From Panax quinquefolius (Eukaryota; Streptophyta; Magnoliopsida; Apiales; Araliaceae): 64,000 nt of DNA. The position numbers and the translations under genes are program-made. The stretch lies in NCBI GenBank assembly GCA_020205615.1, contig CM035153.1:101391735-101455734 (forward strand), in the 5' to 3' direction. Shown here piece by piece: positions 21,812 through 33,216 of this stretch. Each line of letters starts with the position of its first letter. Within the stretch, counting starts at the first letter, position 1. The notes under the pieces were generated by a model. The model saw only the letters and a list, made by a program, of their open reading frames with translations. It was not told the origin of the DNA and searched no databases.

Positions 21812-23161
21812 ATGGAGAAAGACTCTGATTCTGAACATCAGGAATCAGAGGAACTAGAATACTATCTTGTTCTCTCTCCAGCTAGAATTAGCCGAAGAAT
21901 AGTAGTGGAAGTCTTTGATGAACCACCTGTTGAACCAGCAGCAAGATGGATAAATCATGGAAATGAACAACTTCGAGTTGTAAGAATGACCACAGATGAA
22001 GTGCTTCATAATTGAAAAAATATGGAATTAGATTGCTCAACAATACTCTATAACTCTGAAGATCTTCTGATGAGATGGTTTTTCCCATGGATGCCATGGT
22101 TAAAGGCACATACTGATAAAGATGAGAGCTACTTTAGCTGGTGCTACTCTAAGTTTCCAAATTTAGAACTTGTGTCACAGAACTTCCCAAGGGTAAAGAA
22201 GTTTGCAAACATGATGATCAATGACCAGCCCCATTATAAAGTCTATCGACATGTTGGCAATCACTACATTCCCTACGATCATAGAGTGGACTCTGAAGGC
22301 AGAAGGCTTATGACTAAGGAGATAATCGTAGAGTCTGTTCACTCTACCACTGATAGTGTTTAAGTCCAAAATGAGAAGCTTTCATCTGCTCAAGCACTGT
22401 TACCCAACATCCCTTTATCTTCCAATATCGATTGGTACTCAACGATTTTTCAGATTGTCAACACTTTCGAAAATCTGTCCAAGGATGAAAATCGTATAGT
22501 CCAAGCTAGTGTTCAACAAGAAGTTGCCAAACCAGATGACCAAATTCCTACGGAGCAGGAGCTGTTGAGGAATTCTGCTGAGCTGGTTGAGAAGACATCT
22601 CTAATCAATGAAGAATCAAAGATGTTGACAGCAATAGAAGATAACTCAGTTCAAGACAGAATCCGAGCCACTATAGAAGATGTATCTCTCAAAATCAAAG
22701 AAAGAGATCACATCTATCTGAAGGCTATAAATGATCAAAAAGTTGAAGCTCTACGAGCACAAAAGGCAAATAAAGAGAAACTCAAAGTCCTCTCTGACCA
22801 AATTGACAACATGAATCAATCTTTCTCTATGCAACTTGAGTTAAGTTACTAAGAACTCAAGATTGAAGTCGGTAACTCCTCCTACCTGATGGAGCAACTA
22901 ATGTCCAACATGGAGCAACTCTCCCAAATGATTAATGACAAAAAGGGGGAGAAAATGAGGCAGAGTAAGAGGCATTCAAGAAAGATCAAGGAGAGCAGAA
23001 AGAAACAAGGCAAGAAGACTGTAGAAGAAGAAGCTGGGTTATCATCTGAGGGGGAGCCAAAAGATGATGAGCCTGTGTTTGCAAAGGCTGAGGGGGAGCA
23101 AACAAACGAAATGAAGTCGACGTCCCAGGGTGAGCAGGTGCAAGATCAAATAGATGAATAG
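21812..23161 (+). pseudogene. Coiled-coil, Lys/Glu-rich ORF next to a copia-like LTR, three stops
   Basis: One reading frame of about 450 codons runs from ATG 21812 to TAG 23161, broken only by TGA at 2 kb-position 22013-22015, TAA at 22361-22363 and TAA at 22850-22852. I do not recognise the protein. The first 180 residues are globular-looking (WFFPWMPWLKAH; YRHVGNHYIPYDHRVD). The middle (about 22565-22850) is a strong coiled coil, and the end is Lys/Arg- then Glu-rich. I see no membrane segment or zinc knuckle. It lies 230 bp upstream of a polypurine tract and LTR. That is the place of the extra ORF in SIRE/Maximus-type copia elements, but it could also be the gag-like gene of a non-autonomous element. 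The N-terminus may be cut by the junction with element A. Confidence 0.5.
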
Positions 23162-23402
23162 CTGATCAACAGACATCCTGGAAGCATACATGGAGCCAAA
23201 GGGGTACATCTCTAACTAGTTAGGTATGTTCTAGATCCAGGATGTAAAATGTCAGTGTATGTCTGTGTATTAAAATTTCTCATCATTATAAATGACATCT
23301 ATGATTATCTGTTTTAGAAATACAGCTGCTCACTGTATATAAGATTCATTCATAACATGCATATACACTTATTATTTTTGTCATAATCAAATAGGGGGAT
23401 AT
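23162..23402 (+). other. 3' non-coding region and polypurine tract of element K
   Basis: AT-rich sequence without a gene, ending in the purine tract AAATAGGGGGATAT (23389-23402), which would prime plus-strand DNA synthesis. The LTR follows directly. Confidence 0.65.
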
Positions 23403-26316
23403 TGTTAGGAATAAGCATGTGAATGATATTCCTATTTACATATGATTTGATTATAATATACATATGAATGAATATGCAAGTATGATTGCATTAAGAAAAG
23501 TTGTAAAGTCCTCTAATAGATTATAGAAACATATGTACAAGGACTTAGAATGAATTGATTAAATATGTTAGGTTGATCCTACATAAGCAAAATAGCTTTG
23601 TAAAGTCCTTAAAAAGAAATGATGTACAAGGACTATAAACATAGATAGATCAAGCATGTTAGGTTGATAGAATGTTGTAATAGATAGGCTTGTCTAATCG
23701 TCGAGCATTGTACCAAAAATCGTAGTCTGCCAGGAGAGTCAATGATAACTCGAGAGCTATCGAGGTAGAATCATAGTCTGCAAGATAGTAAATCTCGGAG
23801 TTCGTAGACTGCCATGAGATACGAGGAAGGATTGTCGAGTAAAGCTTCCTTGGAGCCGTAGTCTGCTGAGGAAGTCATGTTCAGAATCGTAGAGACAGCC
23901 TGCCTACGAGCCAACCGAGCATCTACCGAAGCCAAGTCAAGAATTGTAGACTACACTCAGAGTCGTAGAGTCTACTGATCGTATCAAAGGCAGAGATCGT
24001 AGTCGAGCAAGATCAGATGAAGACAACAAGCACAACGACAGAAATCGTAGTGTCAAGATCTGATCTCGGAGTCGTAGTGTCTGCACAGCCAAAGATGAAT
24101 CGTAGAGTGCAGAGATAAGACCTCAATAAATGTGCTCACAAAGCCAAGGAAGAATTATAAAGCAAACACGATTCTCAATAATTGAGCACTCCCAGAATAT
24201 CCAAAGGAATGAAGCCTCTGGTTGGTACTGCAAAGATACATCTCACCTAAAGGAAGCCAGAGAGAACTCAACGAATGGCATGGAAGCTAATAGAAGATCT
24301 AAGCATCAACCCAATCAGCATCCAGATTGAGTTGTGAAGTCATTCAAGATGAAGTCTTCCACAAGATGATCATAAGAACACTTCAGTAGCTGTCAAATGG
24401 AAAGATGACAATGATCTTAGAAGTAACCAGGATCATAGTGTTTGCCAAACGAAGAAGGAACTGATGGAGTATACACAAAGATACTGGTCTGCCTCTGAAG
24501 AACAAGGCTAAAGTGATTAAGCATTGGGTCAGTCCATTGATGATAAGTGAACGGGAGATCACAAGGAGAAAGTGAGCTGGACACGCCACAAATCTGAAGT
24601 GTTTTGTTATTCAGAAGGGGCCAGAGCAAGGAGTCAAGCTATCAGTATCTAAGAACAGTTGAGGCAAACAGAAGTGTTGAAGAACCGCATAAAAGAAGGA
24701 AGAGTTGTTCTTCACTAGAGATCAAGTGAAGACTCTTCAAGATCGTAGTGTTGACTCTACATGTCAATAAGCATCAGTCAATAAGACACAACGATCAGGT
24801 CCAAGAAGAATTGCATCAGAATCGTAGAGTTCGAACAACTGAGGATTGCAATGGTTTAATCTAAAGGTTGGCATCCGGACAAAAGCTTATTGAGAGCATC
24901 GATGCAAGGACAACCTCTGATCAAGAAATCAGAAGGAGGAAATAAAGTCATCGACCTGCCCGAGACATCAAGGTAACATATCTGACGGGGTAGGTGAAAT
25001 AGTAGACTGCAGTGTCAGAAAGTCAGAAAAAGATGTCATGTCACATCTGCAGTCTGCACAAAATAACTCGAGATCTGTGAAGCCATTTGAATAGCTTTCA
25101 ACGGCTACCTTCCAACAGGGAAGATTGAGAAATAGTATAAATCAATAGAGCTTCAAAGATCAAGAGTTGCTGATAATTGCCAAGTTGCAGAATCGTTGAG
25201 TTGTTGGGGATGCTATTGTTGACTCTACGAGTTCCACCAAAGATCAACAGAACAAGTCTCAGTGACAGTGAGACTACCAAGGTGGAAGTGAAGCAGCTTT
25301 GAAGAAGAACATAAATAGATACAAAGATGAGAATGCCACTGAAGATGGCAGCCAAGCTGAGAGCCGAGAAGGCCAAGGAGATAGCATTCAGAAAAGTGGC
25401 AGGGTACAAAGAAGATCAGGAGAGCCACTCTATAAATCACCATGAACCTAAAGCTGAAACTAAACAAGTGCAGAAACATGTCTGCAAAACATTCAAGAAG
25501 GGTTCAGGGATTGCTAAGTGGCAGACGAAGTCTACCAAAAGCTCAGGGACTTAGCAAATCCAGATTGTGATGGTGCACAGCTGACATCAGATGAAGATGA
25601 GCATAAAAGAATAAAGATCAGCTGCACCAAAGAAGATGTGGCCCAGACTCAAAGAAGAATGCAAAGAGGACCACACCAAGCTACTAAGTACAAAAGATGT
25701 TTAGCGCTTATTGACATCTTAGCAGCTCAGCACCAACAACATCAACAACTACAACAACAAGAATCCAGGGCCTGAGGGGTCCTTGTCTGAAGGGACTAAA
25801 TGAAGTTTCCAAGACTGCTGGGCTTAAAGAGTTCCTAAGGAACTAGAGAAGTTCCAAGGCTGCTGGCCTTGAAGAGTTCTTAGTGAACTGCAGTCCCAAG
25901 GCTGTTGGCCTTGAAGGAATCTTAGTGATTCAGGGTGCTGCCTTTCCTTAGTGGAAATCCTGCTAGTTGAAAGCAGAAGAGTGGATTGGAACTTGAGTCT
26001 CTGAACAACTTAAAACCCCTTGTGTCTTTTACTTTATGTCATTTACTTTATGTATATTAACTGCTATAACTGCTATGCATGTTTTAACTGCTTACTACTA
26101 AATTAACTCTACGAACAATGTATGTCTGATTATGAATATATCAATGAAGGGAATCTTTTACTTATTCCATTGTGCTTGAAAAGATTCTTATGTTTGTCAT
26201 ATGCTAATTCATGAGAAATACAAAATAAATGAGAAAAGTATTTGAAACGAAAAAGGATCTATTCAACCCCCCCTCCCCCCCTTCTAGATCTATATTGTGC
26301 CTACTGGGAACTAACA
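23403..26316 (+). mobile_element. 3' LTR of copia-like element K, 2.9 kb
   Basis: It starts TGTTAG after the polypurine tract and ends CTAACA, a 6-bp terminal inverted repeat that fixes both ends. A C-rich stretch TTCAACCCCCCCTCCCC near the end (about 26265-26280) is like that of SIRE/Maximus LTRs (recalled knowledge). Between 23729 and 24825 a CGTAG motif, usually ATCGTAGT or ATCGTAGA, occurs at least ten times at irregular spacing. Two short overlapping open frames, 25327-25554 and 25518-25775, are Lys/Gln-rich and unrecognised; they may be chance. There is no second LTR in the window, so a target duplication cannot be tested (3' side would be TAGAG). Confidence 0.7.
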
Positions 26317-27523
26317 TAGAGTATTAGTAATGACTAATTGTGTCATGATGATATGTGTATATTGTGAATCGAATTATTACGATTTAGCTTACACGCAAGG
26401 CAAATTTTTTAACTCTAAACTTTCGTTGAGCAAGTTTCTTAACTCTAATTATTTTGTGCAAACTCCTAAACCTTACCTCTTGATATTGAGCAAGTTTTTC
26501 TAATCTTAAACCTTTTATTTAGCATGCAAGTTTCTAAATTCTGATACACAAACGTTGAACAAGTTTTATCGTTCAATTTACTATTTATTATACATGTTCA
26601 ATACTCAATTCTAAATAAGATTTTAACCTTAGCTTAATATTGTTCAAGAAAGGTATGTTATGTTATTCAATACTTATGCTATTAGATTATTCCTAAAGCA
26701 TAACCTTAATATATAATGTCGATTCATTTATGAATTATTCCATAGCATAATGTTATTACTTTTTTATTCAACTAATCCTTAGTTGATGTTCGTTAAACTC
26801 TAAATTACCTTGAAACTTATCCAAACCAAACTTACTTTGGTGCGGACTCGTATTCTAAATGTTGAGTTGAACAACCCTATTATAGGGGATAATTTACGCA
26901 TAGCATTGAAATGTTTGTGCACAATATATTGTACGAAGGGCTGATCCCCCTAAGTACGCGAAGTCCCTATAGTCTTATGATTGTTAAAGTTTAAGTTGAA
27001 AGAATACTTATAACTATGGACATAGTTCGTGGTCTTTTGACCCTCAGTTATACATTTTAAATTCAGTTCCAGATTATTATTGATGAAGCACATTATTCAG
27101 TTCTATGGAACCCATTCATTTGGTAGTTGATATGATGTTTATTCATTATCATTTCAAGTTAGCATTGTTTGCTCACTCTTGCTTATATAAATATTACAAC
27201 TAAAGTTGAGAAGGTCGATGAACCTACAACCAGTAAAGGGAAAAGGAAGATAAGCAAGTATTGAAGACATGTAAACCTGTTGACTTTTGTACTGTCAGAC
27301 TTTATTTTAAATCTTGTGATATAATTAATTCATTTTCCGCATATGATGTTTGTATTTAAAGGTTAGATAACCTGGGAGGTTTTATTGAACTTATTGATGT
27401 AATCCTTGAATGGGAAGGTTTATTATTTAATTTTATTATGATTGGGTAGTTAGACATGAATGTTTTTATCAAGTGAACACCAAATCTGGTGGAAATGAAG
27501 TACCCGAATTTGGGAGTAGCACA
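26317..27523 (+). mobile_element. LTR 3' part of gypsy element H
   Basis: AT-rich, with no intact gene. Its last 300 bp match the pattern of the LTR end at 31705-32038. Both have a short Lys-rich frame (VEKVDEPTTSKGKRKISKY before TGA at about 27266), a segment TTTCCGC, a pattern AGGTTAGATAACCTGGG, and finally AGTGAACACCAAATCTG...CCCGAATTTGGGAGTAGCACA at 27523. A primer-binding site follows. The left end is cut at element K's LTR. Confidence 0.65.
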
Positions 27524-27526
27524 AGC

Positions 27527-27539
27527 TGGTATCAAAGCC
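27527..27539 (+). other. Primer-binding site of element H
   Basis: TGGTATCAAAGCC lies 3 bp after the LTR end. It matches the initiator-methionine tRNA 3' end complement used by many plant gypsy elements (TGGTATCAGAGC) with one change. About 145 bp of leader remain before the minus-strand LTR of element I begins at 27685. Confidence 0.7.
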
Positions 27540-27684
27540 TTAGGTTATGAACCTTAGGTGGGGGAAAAGCCTTAGGAAGTAACCTTTGAAAAAATAGTGG
27601 TGATAAACTCTTATCGAGTTATAAGGAAGAAGTAATAATACATTTATGTGCTTATGTGATTACAACTTATGTGCTCGTGAGTGT

Positions 27685-30600
27685 TGTGACGCCCCCAAAT
27701 CCAGGTTCTCTAACCTCAGATTCAGTGCTCACGATCTATCATCATTATAAGCATTCTATAACTATTACGGAATAATAAACATACATTGTTCATTATAATA
27801 AAGTTTCATAACATGGTCCCAAGGTCTTCTTAACCTTAACTTAAACACACCATTCATATTACAAAAGGTTTACATAAGAAATCCCATCAGATAATAATAA
27901 CTAACATTCATTCTAAATTATTCTTAGATCTTGCTCTTGCCTTTGCCTTTCGCATTGGATCCTTCAGGCTTAACTGAAATAAATGTCATAATATAGCAAG
28001 GGTAAGCAACTAATTTGCTTAGCAAGTTTATATACAAGGGAGATATATCATGGCTGGAAAGAAGTTTTGCTATCAATGTTGAACAATAATATAAGATTGT
28101 GAAGGAACATGAATTAATAATCAACAATTGAATATTCGAATAATTGAATAACATGAACTTAGTGGTTTTGAAATAACCATGAACATTTGCCAAGGTTCTC
28201 AGTCATTTAAACTGGACCTCTTAATAAGTTTTGGTATTCAAGGGGATCATCCTTTCATACCCCATGATTTATGCATAAACACTTAATAATCTGGCATCGA
28301 TATCATGCCTTAATCAAATTCGTCCTTTTCCAAGTCAAGAGTTCTTATCATATCAATTTAATAAGAACTGCTTTTTAAAACACATTTGATTTAACAAATT
28401 TAAACATGCATGATCTAGCTGATACAATTAGCATAGATCTATCTCATAAACAGTTCATGAATGAAAGAACTTTAATTAAATTCACAGTTCAAAAATAATA
28501 GAACAGGAATTCAATTGCACAAAGTGCAAATTTCAATAATCATTATAGATGTGAATAATAATCAATAATTATTCACTAACATGCTTTAAAAATAATAACT
28601 CGAGTTTGAGTTAGGAAACTTGCCTCGTTTGTAGGTTACTGACATTTCTGTGATTAAATTCTATCCACTATGCAGTTTAATTATCTTCCTTTGAGAGACC
28701 TATAGTTAATCTTTCAATTAGTCATAGCATAACATTAGATTATGTAATCACATAGATATTAAATGTTATATTTAGTTCTTAGAAATATTATTCTACCTCG
28801 GTAATGTTACTATTAAATAACAAATATCTTTAATTCACTTAATATTATTAATCTTGATAATATTTAATTCACCTCTTAGTATTATTAGTTCCCTAATAAT
28901 ACTTTTAGTCGCTTTACTAATATTATTAACATCTTAATAATATTTTAGTACTTTACTAATATTATTAATCCTCTTAATAATATTTTAATCATGCATTAAT
29001 ATTATTACTTTAATAATATCTTACTTATGCTTAAGTATCATTAATCAAAATGCCCTAAAATAGTCATAATATTATATATTAGGAGTATTCAAGCATTAAA
29101 ATCATATTTTTCTTATTTAAAACATCAATTAACTATTTATTTCCTTTTATTCATGACTTCATCATTTTTAGGAAAAATACCAAATTGATTCCAAAAATTC
29201 TTCTTTTCTGGATTTGGACAGTATATGACCCAACAATGGTCCCCAAATTTTTCTGGAATTTTAGAAAATGATTTACTAATTTTAAAGTGCCCAAAACACT
29301 AAGATCTTGCTTCATTTTTCATAAATCGAGTTTTGCTCAAACAATTCTGAAATTTGTAGGGTATACTCTCATAACATATATGAACCTACTGTAACAATTT
29401 TGGATTTTTTTCTATGTATACACTGTGAGAAATTCGAGTGTTAATATTTAGGAGTCCTTTACGGAAATAGCCATTACGCACACAACCTATAAATCGAAAC
29501 GTGTCCGTTCTTTTTCCTACACGTAGATAACTTCTCAAGGTACCTCTGTGATTTTTCCCAAATTTTTAAAAGACTTGAAACTATCTGAAACAACCCTACG
29601 AAAAACGGGAACAATAGCTTTTTAGGGTTTTGAAACCTTAATACACTATGTGGACTATTTTGGGGAAAATATCCCCAATGGCTTCAATACTTGCTAGATT
29701 TGTGTTCTACCACTTGAGTTTACTAGATAACTCATGTATCTAGCACCCCCCATCGACGGATCACAAATCTAAGTTGTAAAACTTGAGTTACAGAAGATTT
29801 AGTGGAAGAAAAATAAGGGTTTAACCCCTAGGAGAACATATGCTCATTTTCTTCCTCTAAACATTTGATCTAACACTCAAGATACTTAGTTCCATACATG
29901 ATGATATGTAGAACTAGGGTATCTTGAGTATTAATTCATAACCCCAACAAATCAAGCTATAACACAAAATAGAAGAAGAAGATGAAGATTAGGTTATACC
30001 TTGATCTAGTAGCAACCTTCCTTGATTTACCAAAGTAGTATGTAAACTTAGGGTGCATCAAACAAATTAGCACACCTCTCTCTCTCTCTCTCAAAACCAA
30101 ACCCCTCTCTCTCTTTTCCCTCTTTGTAACTTGCTAGCTTGAGAGAAAAAACTAGAAGAAGAATAAGAGAAAATAAAATGTCTAGGAATTGAAATGTGTG
30201 ATATAACTATTATCCCCCATACTTTTGTTGTCCCTTGGATAAAAGGTTTTGCCTTATCTCTTGCAATTGAGGCTAATCATGTGATTAAGGGTGCTAAGTA
30301 GATTTTCAACCAATGGGAGATGGACACACTTGTACTTGGTGTAAGAGTTACTAATTAAGGAACTTGATTAGCTTAACTTTGTTGCCTTAAAAGGGCTAAA
30401 ATGGCTGGTCCCCTTGCCCCATTATCTCCTCCATTTTGCTATTATTTTAAAGCACAAATTTGATTAATCAAAAGCCTAAAATACCCTTAATCAAGTGGGC
30501 TAAGTATTGGTTTGCATTTTATTTCTTTTGGGCTTCTCCTTTAATTGTTTTGGGCCAAGTAATAAACATAGTCTAACAATTTTAATATATGTTACCCAAA

Positions 30601-31008
30601 TTGTTTATTTAGGGTTTCCATTCCCAATCTTATGAAATTTAATTACTTATACATGTGACTTTAGCTCATAACCTAATTAGGTTTACTAGAAATAGGTTTA
30701 AAATTATTAGTCACTTGAAATAATAAGATTATCCACTTAAGTTAGTATACATATTAAATACTAAGCTTTCCTTAATACCATAACCCTTAGGTTATTTAAT
30801 TGTCTCACCTAATGTATAATTAGGTTACGAAGCTTTCATTTTTAATGAAATCTATACATGTATATATCCATAACTATAGTATATATGTTTATTGATTCAT
30901 GCACCACTTCACATATGTTGTCAATTATTAAATCACTATATAACACAAAGTTTTAAATATTAATAATTTACATACATATATAGTGACTTAAAATTTACGG
31001 TTATTAAA
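27685..31008 (-). mobile_element. 3' LTR of gypsy element I, 3.3 kb
   Basis: On the minus strand it starts after a run of 16 G (31028-31013) as TTTAATAACC, where related LTRs have TGTAATA. It ends GGATTTGGGGGCGTCACA at 27685, the common 3' end of this LTR group. It contains (CT)n near 30077-30094, an AT hairpin array at 28830-29020, and a short Lys-rich frame (PEGSNAKGKGKSKI) at about 27966-27924 preceded by TTATTTCAG. Apart from these it is AT-rich with no gene. Confidence 0.7.
28830..29020. repeat. Array of five perfect AT-rich hairpins
   Basis: Consecutive inverted repeats with very short loops: 11-bp arms 28878-28888/28893-28903 (AGTATTATTAG and its complement, loop TTCC), 11-bp arms 28919-28929/28934-28944 (AATATTATTAA, loop CATC) and 11-bp arms 28958-28968/28974-28984 (same arm, loop TCCTC). 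An 8-bp pair lies before and a 9-bp pair after. The first arm differs from the others by two compensated base pairs. Spacing is 40 bp. Confidence 0.8.
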
Positions 31009-31704
31009 TCCTCCCCCCCCCCCCCCCCTATAGGAATTTCATCCCCGGAATTACATATAGGGTTACTCAAAAAGATGTGGATAATTTCCCTCATCTTTTC
31101 TTCAAGTTCCCACGTAGCTTCTCCAACAGTGTGGTTCCTCCAAAGAACTTTTACAGGATGTATAACCTTATTTTGCAACTTCTGCTATTTTCTATTTAAA
31201 ATTTCAACCGGAATTTCCTCGTACGACAAATCCTTTTCGACCTGAATTGGCTCGTACGATATCACGTGCTTGTAATCAGGCTTATATGGTCGTAGCACTG
31301 ACACATGAAACACATTATCAATATGTTCTAGTTCAGGAGGTACAGCTACCTCGTACGCCACTTCGTCTATCTTCCTCAAGATCTCGAAGGGTCCAATAAA
31401 TCTCGGACTCAGTTTACCTTTCTTTCCAAATCTTATCTTCCCTTTCCAGGGAGATACTTTCAAAAATGCATAGCTTCCCACTTCAAAATCTCTCTTCTGG
31501 CAATATAAGTCTGCATACTTCTTTTGGCGATCTTGAGTTGCTACCAGCAGGGCTCTTATCACCTTGATGAATCTCTACAGTCTGTTGCACGATTACGGTC
31601 CCAACGATCGAGCGTTCACCACTTGATTGAGATAAGGGCATTCTACATTTCCTCCCATACAGTGCTTCGTACGATGGCATTCCGATGCTGGCGTGATTAC
31701 ACAA
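31009..31704 (-). pseudogene. Integrase C-terminus with chromodomain-like tail of gypsy element I
   Basis: The minus-strand reading begins at the truncated [20 protein letters not shown] (31704) and continues after a frameshift with WKGKIRFGKKGKLSPRFIGP and HIDNVFHVSVLRPYKPDYKH. It ends DLSYEEIPVEILNRK, then KVLWRNHTVGEATWELEEKM. The last segment matches the chromodomain-like tail of Tekay/Del-type chromoviruses, thought to steer insertion into heterochromatin. A stop separates the last part (31178-30960). The frame is followed by the 16-G polypurine tract and LTR. Upstream pol is lost at a junction with element G near 31705. It is very similar to the same part of element E (44602-45132). Confidence 0.85.
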
Positions 31705-32038
31705 AATAATGCAGATGAAGTTAAGAAGTTTGAAGAGTTTTCTACCAGCAAGGGCAAGGGCACGATGCTTAATTAGACGGTGTTTAATTTACCTTTTATT
31801 TATAAAGCTTATGTAATAGTTTTGATTATGGCTACGTTTTAATTTTCCGCTGATGATTGTAATAAAGGTTAGATGACCTGGGGTTTATTTTAGATTATGT
31901 AACCCTTTAATGGGAGATTGATTATTTAAACTTTTGAGTTTAATTATATCCTTTGTTTATGGGTAGTTAGTTATGAGTTAATTAAACAGTGAACACCAAA
32001 TCTGCTGGACTGAGCTGCCCGGATTTGGGGGTGTCACA
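31705..32038 (+). mobile_element. LTR 3' end of gypsy element G
   Basis: This fragment begins at the junction with element I and ends GGATTTGGGGGTGTCACA at 32038, the standard LTR end. It contains a short Lys-rich frame DEVKKFEEFSTSKGKGTMLN (about 31712-31774), comparable with those in the H and I LTRs. No primer-binding site follows: the leader ORF starts 13 bp later, so that part of the leader is deleted. Confidence 0.65.
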
Positions 32039-32051
32039 AGAAGGACCCCAG

Positions 32052-32630
32052 ATGCCTAGAGAGGAGGAGCCTCAAGATATTCAGGTGATTTGGGAACAAC
32101 TACTGCCACGAGAATCATCTCTGTTGGTCACAGTGGTTGAGCAAGAGGGGTTACCTGATGAGGATGATGAGATAGAGACGGACGAGGAAGACCCTCAGGA
32201 GCTGCCACAGTCGAATGAGGGTGAGGAGGACGAGGAGGAAGAGATTCCACTTAACTCGATCGCTGCCCGTATGTACGACGAAGTATACGACCGCAATGTG
32301 GAACTTCAGGTTAACATCGAGGAGTTAAGAGAGATAGTAGCTGAACAACAGACCTCAATGGCGCAGAAGGACAATGAGATCCAGAATCTAGAGGAACGTC
32401 TGAGTAATGTCGAAGGGAAGCTGGTCCACACTGAAGGAGGAAACGAGCAACTGACAGAGGAGATCGCAGAACTGAAGAACAAGTTGAAGGAAGAATCTAT
32501 TAAGAGGGTAAGAGCCGAAGACACGTACGAAGAAGCTTCTAAACGAGCCAGGGTAGTAGAGAGAGATGTACAAGTGAAGAAGATCAAGATGGAAAAGATG
32601 GATAGTGTTTTCAACACTGTGATCAATTGA
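32052..32630 (+). CDS. Intact acidic coiled-coil leader ORF upstream of gag, element G
   Basis: ATG 32052 to TGA 32630, 192 codons without a break. An open extension back to 31989 has only a GTG start, so I chose the first ATG. Residues 1-70 are strongly acidic (EDDEIETDEEDPQEL; EGEEDEEEEIPL). The rest (about 90-185) is a long heptad-like coiled coil with many Glu/Lys/Leu (NLEERLSNVEGKL; EEIAELKNKLKEE), ending in a basic segment VKKIKMEKM. It resembles the broken ORF at 39693-40256, also directly before a gag, so it is probably an accessory or N-terminal gag-like protein of this gypsy family. I know of no assigned function. Confidence 0.6.
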   Translation: MPREEEPQDIQVIWEQLLPRESSLLVTVVEQEGLPDEDDEIETDEEDPQELPQSNEGEEDEEEEIPLNSIAARMYDEVYDRNVELQVNIEELREIVAEQQTSMAQKDNEIQNLEERLSNVEGKLVHTEGGNEQLTEEIAELKNKLKEESIKRVRAEDTYEEASKRARVVERDVQVKKIKMEKMDSVFNTVIN

Positions 32631-33057
32631 GCTCAAGATCGGGTCATGGGTTATCCGATTCAGTTTGAGACGCTGCCATCGTACATATTAGATCACTGAA
32701 CAATGTTTCGTATTATGGAAGAAGAGTGTCGTAAGGCTATGCAGTATTTTAGTAGGTCGTCATAAATGTACTTGATATGTGATTAATGATATGATAAATA
32801 ATATGTAAATCCCAAGTGTTATATAACCTATGGGATATGATAATGATGTTATCCTGGAACTTTAGTAGTTCAGGAAAGTAATGTAAATAGCAGTGATGTT
32901 ATTGTTCTTATATTTTCTAAAAGATTATGAATGAATAAAAGTTATTATTTTATTCAAAGTGTTATGTGTTACGTGATAATCTTTTATGGTGTGCAAATTA
33001 AGTAGTAAATACTTAAAGGAAATGAGTAACAATCTAATGGGTGTATTTTAACAAAAA
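32631..33057 (+). other. Non-coding spacer between leader ORF and gag
   Basis: About 430 bp of AT-rich sequence with no open frame of note. The equivalent spacer in element E is 40257-40631. Confidence 0.5.
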
Positions 33058-33116
33058 ATGCCTCCAAGAAGACGTCGGCCTCGACAAAGAACCCCTGAGG
33101 GATCTTCCAACAATAA
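33058..33116 (+). CDS. gag start of element G, cut by assembly gap
   Basis: ATG at 33058 begins MPPRRRRPRQRTPEGSSNN, which corresponds to MARGRRQTPEGSGRN at the gag start of element E (40632). Only 19 codons are present before the N run. The basic N-terminus is typical of gypsy gag. Confidence 0.6.
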
Positions 33117-33216
33117 NNNNNNNNNNNNNNNNNNNNNNNNNNNNNNNNNNNNNNNNNNNNNNNNNNNNNNNNNNNNNNNNNNNNNNNNNNNNNNNNNNNN
33201 NNNNNNNNNNNNNNNN
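33117..33216. other. Assembly gap of 100 N
   Basis: Exactly 100 N, the usual placeholder for a gap of unknown size. The two sides belong to different elements (plus-strand gag left, minus-strand LTR right), so linkage across it is not proven by sequence. Confidence 0.99.
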
